Source: Armatimonadota bacterium
GTDB taxonomy: Bacteria > Armatimonadota > Hebobacteria > CAIYQO01
DNA: 64,000 bases
Assembly (NCBI GenBank): GCA_029553475.1
Contig: JAKPKV010000190.1
Location: 1-64,000 of the forward strand
Direction of reading: 5' to 3'
In this document: positions 17,319 through 26,959 of the stretch, piece by piece
How the letters are laid out: every line of letters starts with the position of its first letter
Numbering within the stretch: position 1 is the stretch's first letter
Translations under genes and position numbers: made by a program
The notes under the pieces: model-generated
What the model saw: the letters and a program-made list of their open reading frames with translations, nothing else
Database searches by the model: none
What the model was told of the DNA's origin: nothing

Positions 17319-19370
17319 TCAACGGTCCAGTTCAGCGAAATCGGCCAGCAAACGATACAGCGCGGCGACCTGCGCCGCCAGCCCCTGGCGCGCGCGCGCG
17401 CGGGCGGCATCGTCGCCGCCGTTGGCCGAGAGAAACCGCTCCACCTGCGGCGTCACGTCGGCGAGCAGGGCGTAGAGCCCCTCGATCTCGCCGCGCGCCG
17501 CGCGCGCCGCCGCTTCCGGCGCCAGCGCCGGCATCCGCTCGGCCAGGACCTGTTCGGCCGGCGCGGTCAGCGCCGATGGGTCGTAGGCCGCTTCCACGCC
17601 GCGCGCCAGCGCGGCGGCGCGCAGCGCGGCCCGCTGCAGCGGCGCCAACTCCGCGCGATGCGCCAGCAGCACGCGCGCGCGCGCCAGGGCATCCGCGGGG
17701 CTGTCCGCCGCGGCCGCCAGCGCGGCGCGCGCGAGGATGCCGGGAATGCCGTCCGCCACCAGCGCGTCAGCCACGCGGCGCTGGAAAAACGCGGCCAGCG
17801 CCGCGTGCGCCGCGTCGCGCGCGGCCGGCTCGACGTCGAGTCCATCCAGCGCCCCGGCGATGAGCCGCGACAGCGGCAGGCGCAGATTCCCGCCCATCAG
17901 CAGCCGCGCCACCCCGCGCGCCGCCGCGTGCAGGCTGTAGGGGTCTTCGTCGCCGGCGGGGATGAGGCCAACGGCGAAACAGGCGGCGGCGGTATCCAGC
18001 CGGTCGCTGAGCGCCACGATGCTGCCCGGCAGCGTGGCGGGCAGCGGCCCATCGCCCTGGCGCGGCCGGTAGTGCTCGGCGATAGCCACGGCCACCGGTT
18101 CCGCCTCGCCGGAGAGGCGGGCGTAGACACAGCCCATCATCCCCTGCAAATCCTGGTGCTCGATGACCATCGCGGTCACCAGGTCGGCCTTGCACAGCAG
18201 CGCCGCGCGGGCGGCCATCGCGCGCTCGTGCGCCGGCAGCCCCAGCTCATCGGCAATCCATCCCGCCAGCGCCTGCAGGCGCTGCGCCTTGTCGTACAGC
18301 GTGCCCACGCGCTCCAGTATCACCACCTCGCGCAAGTCCGCTAATCGGTCCGCCAGCGCCCGCTGGCGGTCCTGCTCGAAGAAGAACTGCGCGTCCAGCA
18401 GCTTCGCCCGCGCCACCACCTCGTAGCCGGCGCGCACCGCGCTCAGGTACGCCTTGTCGCCGTTGCGCACGGCAATGAACGCGGGCAGCAACCGCCCGGT
18501 AATTTCGCGCAGCGGGAAGAATTTTTGCTCCTCGCGCAGCGTCTGCACCAGCACTTCCTCGGGCAGCGCGAGGAACTCGGGATCGAACGTACAGCGCACG
18601 GCGGTGGGATATTCCACGCGATAGACCGTCTCATCCAGCAGCGCGCCATCATCCGCCACCGTGGCGTTGTCCTGCGCGGCGATCGTCTCCAATTGCTCGG
18701 TAATCACCGCCCGCCGCGTCTCCGGCGCCAGCAGCACCTGGTTTTCGTCCATGATGCGCGGGTAGTCCGCGGCGGTGGGAATCTCTACCGCGCCCGGCGC
18801 CAGGAAGCGGTGCCCGCGCGTGGCGCTGCTCGCCGTCACTTCGCCGACGGTGACGGGGACCACCTGTTCGTCCATCATCGCCACGATCCAGCGAATGGGC
18901 CGGGCGAAGTGGATGCTGCGCACGCCCCAGCGCATCGTTTTCGGGAAGGTGAGCCCGGTGATGAGGTCGGTGAAGACGGCGGGCAGCAGCGCCTGGGTCG
19001 GCCGCCCCTCGTCGCGGAAGATGGCGGCCACGTATTCCACGCCGTCCGCCTCGATCAGGCGCAGCTCGCTCACCTGCGCCCCATGGCCGCGCGCGAAACC
19101 GAGGGCGGCGGCGGTCGGCTCGCCGAATTCGGTGAACGCCTCGTCCGCCGCCGGGCCGCGCACCTCCCGCGTCTCCGGCGCCTGCCGCTCCGCCACCCCC
19201 GTCAGCAGCAGCGCCAGCCGGCGTGGCGTGGCCCAGGTCTGGATGCCGTCGCACGTGATGCGCTCCACCGCCAGCCGCGCGCTCGCCAGCGCCGCCAACT
19301 GCGCCAGCGCGGGCGGCAAATACCCCGCCGGCATCTCTTCGGTGCCAATCTCCAGCAACACGGTAGCCAT
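17319..19370 (-). CDS. glyS: Glycyl-tRNA synthetase beta subunit
   Basis: 683 residues, normal size for the beta chain of the bacterial alpha2beta2 enzyme that charges tRNA-Gly. Typical N-terminus (LLEIGTEEMP), PRRLALL, LTFPKTMRW, NATVADDGALLDETVYRVEYPT in parts, and a C-terminal anticodon-binding region of high Ala content. The catalytic alpha chain (glyQ) is not beside it and must lie elsewhere. There is no good Shine-Dalgarno; an extended -10 promoter lies only 14 bases upstream of the ATG, suggesting a very short leader. Confidence 0.95.
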   Translation of the reverse strand: MATVLLEIGTEEMPAGYLPPALAQLAALASARLAVERITCDGIQTWATPRRLALLLTGVAERQAPETREVRGPAADEAFTEFGEPTAAALGFARGHGAQVSELRLIEADGVEYVAAIFRDEGRPTQALLPAVFTDLITGLTFPKTMRWGVRSIHFARPIRWIVAMMDEQVVPVTVGEVTASSATRGHRFLAPGAVEIPTAADYPRIMDENQVLLAPETRRAVITEQLETIAAQDNATVADDGALLDETVYRVEYPTAVRCTFDPEFLALPEEVLVQTLREEQKFFPLREITGRLLPAFIAVRNGDKAYLSAVRAGYEVVARAKLLDAQFFFEQDRQRALADRLADLREVVILERVGTLYDKAQRLQALAGWIADELGLPAHERAMAARAALLCKADLVTAMVIEHQDLQGMMGCVYARLSGEAEPVAVAIAEHYRPRQGDGPLPATLPGSIVALSDRLDTAAACFAVGLIPAGDEDPYSLHAAARGVARLLMGGNLRLPLSRLIAGALDGLDVEPAARDAAHAALAAFFQRRVADALVADGIPGILARAALAAAADSPADALARARVLLAHRAELAPLQRAALRAAALARGVEAAYDPSALTAPAEQVLAERMPALAPEAAARAARGEIEGLYALLADVTPQVERFLSANGGDDAARARARQGLAAQVAALYRLLADFAELDR

Positions 19371-19390
19371 GGCTCGTCAGGGACAGTATA
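19371..19390 (-). promoter_or_regulatory. Candidate extended -10 promoter of glyS
   Basis: On the minus strand TG-C-TATACT (hexamer at 19385-19390) ends 14 bases before the glyS ATG. No -35 is recognisable, as expected of extended -10 promoters. Transcription would begin only about eight bases before the start codon. Confidence 0.35.
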
Positions 19391-19486
19391 GCATGATTGG
19401 CGGAGCGGGGGTAGCGCGGGGAAAACGCGGGAGCCGCCCGGCAATCAGCACAGCGCGTCCCGCCGGGCGCCCCGGCCCCACCAAAC

Positions 19487-19537
19487 CCCGTTCGTAGTGC
19501 GGCACGCCGCCCCGCTGCGTGCCTGACGACGAACGGG
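19487..19537. repeat. Imperfect palindrome, diverged copy of the 39.8-kb element
   Basis: Arms of about 20 bases (CGTTCGTAGTGCGGCACGC against GCGTGCCTGACGACGAACG) pair imperfectly around a short GC core. The same words build the large perfect palindrome at 39762-39871, so these are two members of one dispersed family. It lies between murI and glyS. Confidence 0.65.
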
Positions 19538-19622
19538 ATGGTTGGGTCACCTGGCTGCATCCGCACCCCCAAACACGGGCACGAGTTGCCGGGCGCCTGA
19601 CCGGCATCCTGCCGTGCGCGCG

Positions 19623-20453
19623 TCACGCCTCGACGGCCCGCTCCACCGGCACGTCCACCCGCGTCACGCGCGGCAGCGGGAGGCCGAGGAAACGCTCGCC
19701 CTCGCGGCGCAGGCTCTCCGGGTCACCGCTGCTGAAGAAGCGGTGCCGCGCGGGATCGGGGGGGGCGGCGCCGGCGCCGAAGAGCGTTTCCACCTGGCGT
19801 GCGACGAACTCGGCGGGGTCAATGAGCGTGACGTCCGGTCCGAGGAAGCGCGCGATGGGCGCGCGCAGGAAGGGGTAGTGCGTACAGCCGAATACCAGCG
19901 TGTCCATGCCGGCGTCGCGCAACGGGGTGAGGTATGCCGTCACCGCCGCCTCCACCTCCGGGCCGTCGGACACTCCGCGCTCCACCAGCGGCACGAAGGC
20001 CGGGCAGGCCTGCTCGCGAACCTGTGTCGCGCCGCAGGCGCGCAGCGCGCGGCCATACGCGCCGCTGTGCACCGTGCCCTGGGTGGCGATGACGCCGATG
20101 GCGCCGGAGCGGGTGGCGGCGCAGGCGGCGGCGCTGCCGGGGCCGATGACCTCGAAGACCGGCCTGCTGAAACGCGCCGTCGCGACGGTGTGCGCCCCCG
20201 CCGCCGAGGACATGTTGCAGCCCATCACCACGGCGTCCGCCCCCTGCCCAAAGAGGAAGGCGATGATCTGCACCGCGAAATCGCGCACCTGTGCCAGCGG
20301 CCGCGGCCCGTACGGCACGTGCGCGGTGTCCGCCAGATATACCAGCCGCGCCCGCGGCACGCGCGCCAGCACAGCGCGCGCGACCGTCAGGCCGCCGACG
20401 CCGGAATCAAAGACGCCAATGGTGGGATCGGCTGCATCAGGCATCGCATCCAT
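19623..20453 (-). CDS. murI: Glutamate racemase
   Basis: 276 residues from the chosen start. Interconverts L- and D-glutamate for peptidoglycan. Motifs: GVFDSGVGGLTV at the N-terminus, YLADTAHVPYG, first catalytic Cys in GCNMSSA (most family members have ACNTAS), second in FGCTHYPFL. The start is uncertain: ATG 20453 and ATG 20444 both sit just before the conserved core, neither with a clear ribosome site. The frame is open further upstream, to 20525. Confidence 0.9.
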   Translation of the reverse strand: MDAMPDAADPTIGVFDSGVGGLTVARAVLARVPRARLVYLADTAHVPYGPRPLAQVRDFAVQIIAFLFGQGADAVVMGCNMSSAAGAHTVATARFSRPVFEVIGPGSAAACAATRSGAIGVIATQGTVHSGAYGRALRACGATQVREQACPAFVPLVERGVSDGPEVEAAVTAYLTPLRDAGMDTLVFGCTHYPFLRAPIARFLGPDVTLIDPAEFVARQVETLFGAGAAPPDPARHRFFSSGDPESLRREGERFLGLPLPRVTRVDVPVERAVEA

Positions 20454-20597
20454 CGCTTCATCAGGGAGATAGCGGATAACTTCGGTGGGAGGAGTGGCGA
20501 TTCCTGCCGGCGAGTAAGCGCACAAATCCGGGAGTCGCTGCCTGGCGCGACTCGCGTCGGCTTCCAGACTCGCTGCTGAAGATACTTCCCTTCTGGA

Positions 20598-22916
20598 TTA
20601 TCGCTTCTCCGCCTCCAACCGGAATACCCGCGTTTCCGGCGCCTGCAGGGTGAAGCGGATGTCCTTCGCCTTCCGCGCGATACGCTTGCCGGTGACGACA
20701 TCGTAGACATCGTACGCGCCCGGCAGGCTGATCGTTTTTGCTCCGCTCTGCAGGGACTGCAGCGCCACGATGCTGCTGTCCGCCAGCAGCACGTCGCCGG
20801 AGTCGCTGTAGACGTGCGCGCCGCCGAAGCGGGCCAGGTTGCGCCAGAGATCGGCGGGCAGCGGCACGGCGTGGGTGAAGACGGCCGCGTAATCGCCCGC
20901 GCCCAGCGCGTCCTTGCCGGCGTAGACGCCGCGCGCGCCCTTGCCGAACGATTTTACCGCCAAACCCGTCGCGTGGCGCCCGATCTTCGTCCACGCCAGC
21001 CCCAGCTCCTGTCCGTCGGTGGGGAAGAGCAGCGGGCCGTAGGCGAGCGGGCCGCCGAGCACGGTGTCCGCCTTCAGTCCCGTCGTCACCGGGTGCGTGA
21101 AGTCGGAGATCAGCACGCGATGCGAAAAGTTCGCCGGAATCATCTCCATCTGAAAGCCGGTCAGTGTCGCGGCGTGCGCGGCGCTGATGGTGGCGCCATC
21201 CGAAATGCCGGAGCCTGGCCCCCAGACGACCACGTTGCCGTCACGGAACACCTTCGCCTGCAGCAGCCGCAGGCGCGCATCGTCAACCTTGAACAGGTTG
21301 GGGAAGTAGTAGACGCGGTGGGCGGGGAAGTTGGGCAGCGCCAGGTCTTCCAGCAGGTAGGTGCGCACCGGCACCCCGCAGCGCGCCAGCCCCTGCTTCA
21401 TCTCCCACATCACCGCCTCATTCAGGTAGTTGCCGGCGCCGTTCGTCTCCAGCGCGCACTGGTCGTCAAGGATGACCGCGATGCCCGGCACCGTGTCGTG
21501 TTGCCAGTGCACCGCGTCCCTGATCACCTGCGCCTGCCGCGCGATAATCGGGTGCATCTCCTGGGCGGAGAACCAGTCGGCGGACAGATCCATCCAGTAA
21601 TGCCAGAAGCCGCGGGTGAGGCAGGTGGCGAGATTGCGCCAGGTGATCGCCTCGAATTCCTTCAGGGTGCGGGCGCGGCCGTAGCCGTTGTATTTGTCGG
21701 TATAGGTGCGCTGGTCCATCTCGGTGAAGAAGACCTTGCCGCGCAGCACGCAGGAGTCGGCGATGCCCTCCGGCTCGAAGACGCCCCCCGCCCCGCGCGC
21801 CTGATAATCGTGCGGGGTGATGAGTCCGTCCATACCGGGGGCGTCGAAGAGCGCGGCCACGCCCATGCTGCCGGATGCCGACATCAACTCCGGGTCGGCG
21901 TGGAAGCGCCCCTCGTTCATCACGAAGAAGTCGTCAATGTCCCACCCTTGCATCACCTGCTTGAGGGCGTCGTGAATGAAGAGCGCCGTGCGGTCCTTCG
22001 CCACGCCGGCGGTCATCGCCGCGCTCAACTGGCGATAGCGCTGGTGGAAGAGGACGCGCTGCAGCTCCAGGTAATCGCGCAGCGGCTGGTTGTCTTTCGC
22101 CGCCTGCCAGTAGAGCATGCGCGACACGTCCGGCATCTTCCCGCGCAGCTTATCCTTCGGCACCTCGACGGCCGCGAGGCTGAGCGTCTTGTCGCCCCAG
22201 GCGACACGCAGGGCGTCGTCCGTCGCGTACTTCGCCGTCAGCCAGGCGCGCCAGCGGGCGGTCATCAGCGGGCTGTGGTCGAAGATCCACCCGGCGATGG
22301 CCGGCTCAAAGGTACCTTCGTTGCGATGGAAATTCGCGTAGCCGATGACGCGGTTCGCCCACGGGCGGCTCTCGCAATAGGTGATGAGCGCGGTGGTGAA
22401 CTTCGCCGCGGTATCCCAGTAGAGGTCGGCGGCCATGGAGGGCGCGATGCCGGCGACGCCCTCATCATTCACGAAGTATTGCTCCGGATGCAGTGTTTTC
22501 CAGCTCGCGGGTTCCATGATGCCGAAACGGATGATGATGTAGGCGCCGGGATCGAGCTTCAGCGCCGTCTCCACCGCGTCATCAATGCCCTGGTAATCGT
22601 TCGGGTGCAGCTTCACCAGCGGCGTGCTGCTCACCTCGTCACCCACCCAGAACTGCGTGCCGAAGAAATCCCCGCGCACCACCGGCGGGCAGATATAATA
22701 CACCCCCATCGTGTGCGCCGCGAAGCGGGGAAGCTGCCGGTCGGTATACGGCTTGTCCCACGCCATCGGGCTGTATCCCGGCAGCGCGTTCGGCACGCCG
22801 TCAATGAAGACGGTGGGCCGGCCGTTATGCACCTTCACCTCGACGGAGGGCTTCGCCTGCGCGACGGCGGCGATGCCGCAGCAGAGAGCAACGATGAGCA
22901 GCAGGAGACGGGACAT
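20598..22916 (-). CDS. Secreted GH42-like glycoside hydrolase
   Basis: 772 residues. Signal peptide 1-20 (MSRLLLLIVALCCGIAAVAQ). A TIM-barrel part of the glycoside hydrolase 42 / beta-galactosidase clan spans about 60-480. Candidate acid/base Glu lies in NFHRNEGTFE (about residue 197) and candidate nucleophile in FFTEMDQ (about 397). Residues 490-690 look like the flavodoxin-like trimerisation domain of GH42 enzymes, and a small beta domain ends the protein. The exact sugar is unknown. ATG 22916 follows GAGG; the longer frame to 23036 has no signal peptide. Confidence 0.7.
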   Translation of the reverse strand: MSRLLLLIVALCCGIAAVAQAKPSVEVKVHNGRPTVFIDGVPNALPGYSPMAWDKPYTDRQLPRFAAHTMGVYYICPPVVRGDFFGTQFWVGDEVSSTPLVKLHPNDYQGIDDAVETALKLDPGAYIIIRFGIMEPASWKTLHPEQYFVNDEGVAGIAPSMAADLYWDTAAKFTTALITYCESRPWANRVIGYANFHRNEGTFEPAIAGWIFDHSPLMTARWRAWLTAKYATDDALRVAWGDKTLSLAAVEVPKDKLRGKMPDVSRMLYWQAAKDNQPLRDYLELQRVLFHQRYRQLSAAMTAGVAKDRTALFIHDALKQVMQGWDIDDFFVMNEGRFHADPELMSASGSMGVAALFDAPGMDGLITPHDYQARGAGGVFEPEGIADSCVLRGKVFFTEMDQRTYTDKYNGYGRARTLKEFEAITWRNLATCLTRGFWHYWMDLSADWFSAQEMHPIIARQAQVIRDAVHWQHDTVPGIAVILDDQCALETNGAGNYLNEAVMWEMKQGLARCGVPVRTYLLEDLALPNFPAHRVYYFPNLFKVDDARLRLLQAKVFRDGNVVVWGPGSGISDGATISAAHAATLTGFQMEMIPANFSHRVLISDFTHPVTTGLKADTVLGGPLAYGPLLFPTDGQELGLAWTKIGRHATGLAVKSFGKGARGVYAGKDALGAGDYAAVFTHAVPLPADLWRNLARFGGAHVYSDSGDVLLADSSIVALQSLQSGAKTISLPGAYDVYDVVTGKRIARKAKDIRFTLQAPETRVFRLEAEKR

Positions 22917-23026
22917 GGGAACCTCATCTGGTGATGATAAATGATCTGACACCAACAGCTCCGGTTTGTTCCCACCCAACAGCCCCGTGCGTTGGTCGTG
23001 CGCCACGCCGCGGCGCGGCGAAACAC

Positions 23027-23056
23027 AGCCGGGCAAGCCTGAAGGCTTGCCCGGCT
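23027..23056. repeat. Intergenic hairpin, 14-bp perfect stem
   Basis: AGCCGGGCAAGCCT pairs perfectly with its complement across a two-base GA loop, between flotillin (stop 23101) and the glycosidase start. No clear T-run on the minus strand. It belongs with the GGGCAGGCC-type palindromes at 57202 and 63349 in sequence style and may end flotillin transcription. Confidence 0.55.
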
Positions 23057-23100
23057 TCTTCTCCTCCGCGACCGCCGCGTCCTCCGCGGTGGAATGTCCT

Positions 23101-24558
23101 TTACGCTTCCGGCGCGGGCGGCGGCGTCTTGCTCGCCATGCCCGGGATCTTCTGCACCAGCTCTTCCAGCTTCAGGCCGGTGAGGGCCTCCACCACCGGC
23201 GGGAGCTGGGCGATGATGGCGGTCACGTCGCCGGTCACCTTGCTGGCACCCGCGCTGGCGCCGTCGCCGGTGCTCACCACCACGATCTTCTCCGTCTTCG
23301 CCAGCGGCGCGGCGATGGCGGCGGCGATCTCCGGCATGCGGTCAATGAACATCTGCGCGATGGCCGCCTCGTTGTATTCGCGCCACGCGGCGGCCTTCTT
23401 CACCATCGCTTCCGCGGTGGCCAGCCCCTGCTGGCGGATGACTTCCGCCTCGGCGAGGCCGCGCGCCTTGTTGGCGTCCGCTTCCGCCACGCCCGTCGCG
23501 CGGATGGCGTCGGCCTGCCCCTGGGCGGTGGTGCGCAGGCGATACTGCTCGGCATCGGCGAGCTGCTGGATGCGGTAGCGTTCGGCGTCCGCCGGGCGCT
23601 CGATGGTGGCGGTCAGCTCCTTTTCGCGGCGCTGGATTTCCTTTTCCTGCACCTGGATCAGGTTTTCCTTTTCCACCACCTGCACCTTCACCTGTTCGGC
23701 GGTCACGAGCTGCTGCGTCTGATACTTTTGCAGGTCGTAGGCCAGGTCGGCTTCCGCTTTCTTCTGGTTCACGGCTGCGGTGTATTCCGCCAGCTTGATC
23801 TTGTAGTCCCGGTCCGCTTCGGCGATCTGCGTGTCGGCGGCGTATTTCGCCTGCTGCCCTTCCTGGTTCGCCTGCGCGGAGCGGATGATGGCGTCGCGGT
23901 TGGCTTCGGCCTCGCCGATGGTGGCGTCGCGCTTCACCTGTGCGATGCGCGGCTTGCCGAGGGCGTCCAGGTAGCCCTGGGTGTCGCGGATGTCGCGGAT
24001 GGTGAAACTCACGATCTGCAAGCCCATGTTGGCGAGGTCGGTGGCCGCCACGTCCTGCACGCGCTGGGCGAACTTGTCGCGCTCGCGGTAGATCTCCTCC
24101 ACCGTCAGCATGCCCAGGATGGCGCGTAGGTGGCCTTCCACCGTCTGCAGGGCGATCTGGCGAATCTGCGCGGCGCCCATGCTGAGGAACTGCTCGCCGG
24201 CGGTGCTGATGGAGACGTCGTCATTGCGCACCTTGATCTGCGCGATGCCGTCCACCTGCACCGGCACGCCCATCACCGTGTAGACCTCCGGCGTGCGCAC
24301 CTCCAGCGTCATCAGCTCGAGCGACATCACCTCGGCCATTTCCAGCACCGGAATGACGAAGGTCCCGCCGCCGCGCACCAGCCGGAAACCGACGGAGGTG
24401 GGCCGCCCGTCCGGCCCGCGCACGATGCGGCGCCGCCCGGAGACGATCAACACCTGGTTCGGCCCCACCTTCACCCAGCGACTCGCCACGATCGAGAAGA
24501 TGACGATGATCACGACGATGAGGGTGGCGCTGACAATGACGATTTGCCCAGTGTCCAT
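23101..24558 (-). CDS. Flotillin-like SPFH membrane scaffold
   Basis: 485 residues. One N-terminal membrane segment (6-26), an SPFH/band-7 domain (about 28-200), and a long coiled coil rich in Ala and Glu (200-400: EAEANRD, QANQEGQQAKYA, GVAEADANKARGLAEAE) typical of flotillins such as YuaG/FloT. Such proteins form membrane microdomain scaffolds. The C-terminus ends with a hydrophobic GLKLEELV stretch. AAGGAG lies eight bases before the ATG. A monocistronic gene with no NfeD partner beside it. Confidence 0.92.
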   Translation of the reverse strand: MDTGQIVIVSATLIVVIIVIFSIVASRWVKVGPNQVLIVSGRRRIVRGPDGRPTSVGFRLVRGGGTFVIPVLEMAEVMSLELMTLEVRTPEVYTVMGVPVQVDGIAQIKVRNDDVSISTAGEQFLSMGAAQIRQIALQTVEGHLRAILGMLTVEEIYRERDKFAQRVQDVAATDLANMGLQIVSFTIRDIRDTQGYLDALGKPRIAQVKRDATIGEAEANRDAIIRSAQANQEGQQAKYAADTQIAEADRDYKIKLAEYTAAVNQKKAEADLAYDLQKYQTQQLVTAEQVKVQVVEKENLIQVQEKEIQRREKELTATIERPADAERYRIQQLADAEQYRLRTTAQGQADAIRATGVAEADANKARGLAEAEVIRQQGLATAEAMVKKAAAWREYNEAAIAQMFIDRMPEIAAAIAAPLAKTEKIVVVSTGDGASAGASKVTGDVTAIIAQLPPVVEALTGLKLEELVQKIPGMASKTPPPAPEA

Positions 24559-24948
24559 GTGCCTGACTCCTTTGCCTGACAGATTGTCCTGAACGGGGGG
24601 ATGCGCATGTGCCGGACGCTGGCCATCCCTGCCCCACCATGCCTCCCTGCAGCGATGCCCGCCCGACCCGTGAGCGGAAAATGCGGTCAGTGGGCCGGTG
24701 ATGCGACATCAACCGCCGGTGCTGTACCGCTTATTCGCCTGGCAGGCGAGGGATTCCTTCACGGGGTGAGAAAAACTTCCCGGGTGAGGAAAATATGCGG
24801 CGATCACCGGGGACCAGTCCGTGAACGGCCGCGGTCGCTGCGGTTCCTGACGGAGATTGGGGGCGGGTCGCGCTGGAGCGGTGGGGATGCGCGGCGCGAA
24901 TATCTCTGGGATGGCCTGCCGGCGTAAATCGTCGCCGGTGTTCCCCCC
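24559..24948. other. Intergenic region upstream of flotillin
   Basis: About 390 bases between the epimerase stop and the flotillin start, both on the minus strand. It should hold the flotillin promoter. Nothing convincing seen apart from a short GCCTGGCAGGC hairpin near 24740. Confidence 0.4.
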
Positions 24949-25590
24949 TCACTGGCCATACTTCTCCGCGTAGCGCCGGTTCGCCCGCGCGACTTCCTCC
25001 GCCGGGATGGGGATGGGGTCGCCGAGCTGCAGGGCGAAGTAGACGGTTTTCGCCACATCCTCGCACATCACCGCCGCCTTCAGCGCCGTCTGTGGGGTGG
25101 GGCCCACGGTGAAGACGCCGTGGTTCTGCAGCAGGATGGCCGGGCCATTGCCGATGTGCGCCACGATCGCTTCGCCGATCTGCTCCTCGCCGATCTGACA
25201 GTACGGCCCGCAGGGGATGGGACCGCCGAACTCGTCGGCGATGGCGGTGAGCACGGCGGGGATCGGCTTCCCGACCGCGGCGAAGGCGGTGGCGTAGTTG
25301 GAGTGGGTGTGCACCATGCCGTTGACGTCCGGCCGGGCGCGATAGACCACCAGGTGGGTGGCGGTGTCTACCGACGGCTTGCGCGCGCCCGCGACCACGT
25401 TGCCCGCCAGGTCCACGATGACGATCTCCTCGGGGGTCAGCGCGTCAAAACTCACGCCGCTCGGTTTGATCGCCACCAGCCCGCTCGCCGGATCGCGCCC
25501 GGAGACGTTGCCCGAGGTCATCGTCACCAGCCCTTCTCGCGGCAGCGCCTTATTCAACGCGCACACCAGCGCCTTCAACTCGTCAAGCAT
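24949..25590 (-). CDS. araD: Class II aldolase family, AraD-like L-ribulose-5-phosphate 4-epimerase
   Basis: 213 residues. The zinc-binding pattern is that of the epimerase branch rather than fuculose aldolase: PSVDTATH supplies an Asp where aldolases have Glu, followed by HTHSNYAT (two His) and NHGVF (third His). TSGNVSGRD and KPSGV bind substrate phosphate. It ends in KYGQ, as AraD proteins do. It would convert L-ribulose 5-phosphate to D-xylulose 5-phosphate, converging with the D-lyxose isomerase product. GGAGGAG precedes ATG 25590. A general class II aldolase remains possible. Confidence 0.75.
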   Translation of the reverse strand: MLDELKALVCALNKALPREGLVTMTSGNVSGRDPASGLVAIKPSGVSFDALTPEEIVIVDLAGNVVAGARKPSVDTATHLVVYRARPDVNGMVHTHSNYATAFAAVGKPIPAVLTAIADEFGGPIPCGPYCQIGEEQIGEAIVAHIGNGPAILLQNHGVFTVGPTPQTALKAAVMCEDVAKTVYFALQLGDPIPIPAEEVARANRRYAEKYGQ

Positions 25591-25688
25591 GGGGGACACT
25601 CCTCCACGTAGGATACCCTTCATTTCGCGGCCGGGGCGAGGCTATCCTGCTGCCGCAGGCCGGGATCGGGGTGTTGCACCCCGCACGT

Positions 25689-26879
25689 TCACGATTCTCG
25701 CTGTTCCCGCGCGCGCTCCAGCGCTTCTCGCGCGGCGCGCTCGCGGCTGAGCTTCATCTCGGTCTCGTGCAGGGCATAGTGCGCGCGGGTGAGGCGCTCT
25801 TCCAGCTCGCCTTTGCCCTGGTCGTCGAGGAGCACCACCATCACCGCGGTGATGGCCTCGTCCTCGCGGATGGGGGCGACGACGTAGCGGTAGCTGTAGG
25901 TGACGCCGCCGGCGTGCAGGTGCAGGACGCCATGCGCCGGTTCCCCGCTGGCCAGCACCGCTTCGCGGCAGTGGTCGAAGAGCTCGGCGGCCTGCGCGGG
26001 GAACGGCGGCGCGGACCAGCGCTGCCCCAGCAGCGCCTCGCGCGCCACCCCCAGCTTGCGCAGGGCGCTGGCGGAGACGTAGAGGAAGGCGCCGTCCGGC
26101 CGCAGCACGTACACGCTGCCGGGCACGGCGTCGCACAGCGCCGCGAACGCCGGGGTGGCCAGGCTGGATGGCCGGGCGCGGGCGGCGTCCACCTCCCGGC
26201 GCGCGGTCTCCAGCGCGGCGCGCAGGCGCTCCACCTCGGACGGGTCGGCCGGCGCGGGCGCGGATGCCGGCGCGGGCGGCGGCGCCGCGTGCCGGCGCGC
26301 GGCCTGATAGCGCTGCAGCACGTCCACCATGGATTTGCGTCCCAGGTGTTGTGCCAGCTCCAGCGGCGTACGGCCGTCGCGCGCGGCGATGGTGGCGTCG
26401 GCGCGCCCGCGCAGCAGCGCGTTCAGCGCGGAAAACTGGTTGGATTCCACCGCTTCGTGCAGCGGAGTGCCGCCCGTCATGTCGCGGGCATTCACGTCTG
26501 CGTGCCGCTCCAGCAGCATCTCGATCACGTCAGTGTAGCCGTATTTGACCGCGTAAAAGAGCGGGGTGCGGCGCGCGCCGTCGCCCAGGTTCACATCGGC
26601 GCCGGCTTCCAGCAGCCGCGCGATGATGTCCAGGCGCTCGCCGGCCACCGCCTCGTGCAGCGGAGTCGTCCCGGACTGATCGCCGGCATTCACCTCCACG
26701 TGTCGCGCCACCAGCACGTCCACCAGGCCGACCGCTCCCTGGATCACCGCGCGGTGCAGCAGTGTACGGCCTTCCAGATCCGCCCGGTTCAGCTCATCCA
26801 CCGTGGCGCGGTACAGGAACTCTTCAGTGAGCGGCACTTCGCCGGCGGGCAGGGGCGTCTGTCCTTTTGGTTTGTTCAT
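25689..26879 (-). CDS. Ankyrin-repeat/PAS protein without output domain
   Basis: 396 residues. Residues 35-190 hold four to five ankyrin repeats (GRTLLHRAV, GTTPLHEAV, RRTPLFYAV, GGTPLHEAV, GRTPLELAQ). A Pro-Ala linker (about 195-215) and short coiled coil lead to a PAS domain (about 240-360: FAALCDAVPGSVYVL, YVSASALRKLG, VAPIREDEAITAVMVV). A charged coiled coil ends the protein. No kinase, cyclase or DNA-binding domain is attached, so it should act by protein contact. Start at ATG 26879 after GAGGATG. The pairing of ankyrin and PAS is uncommon. Confidence 0.8.
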   Translation of the reverse strand: MNKPKGQTPLPAGEVPLTEEFLYRATVDELNRADLEGRTLLHRAVIQGAVGLVDVLVARHVEVNAGDQSGTTPLHEAVAGERLDIIARLLEAGADVNLGDGARRTPLFYAVKYGYTDVIEMLLERHADVNARDMTGGTPLHEAVESNQFSALNALLRGRADATIAARDGRTPLELAQHLGRKSMVDVLQRYQAARRHAAPPPAPASAPAPADPSEVERLRAALETARREVDAARARPSSLATPAFAALCDAVPGSVYVLRPDGAFLYVSASALRKLGVAREALLGQRWSAPPFPAQAAELFDHCREAVLASGEPAHGVLHLHAGGVTYSYRYVVAPIREDEAITAVMVVLLDDQGKGELEERLTRAHYALHETEMKLSRERAAREALERAREQRES

Positions 26880-26959
26880 GGCGCATCCTCGTTCCAACAG
26901 CCGTGTGCAGGGACTGTCGCATCGCCAGTATGCCCAACAGGACGGCCACACACGCCGAA

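Noticed and set aside
24601-24927. 108-codon plus-strand frame upstream of flotillin
   Set aside because: No ribosome site or homology; composition like neighbouring shadows.
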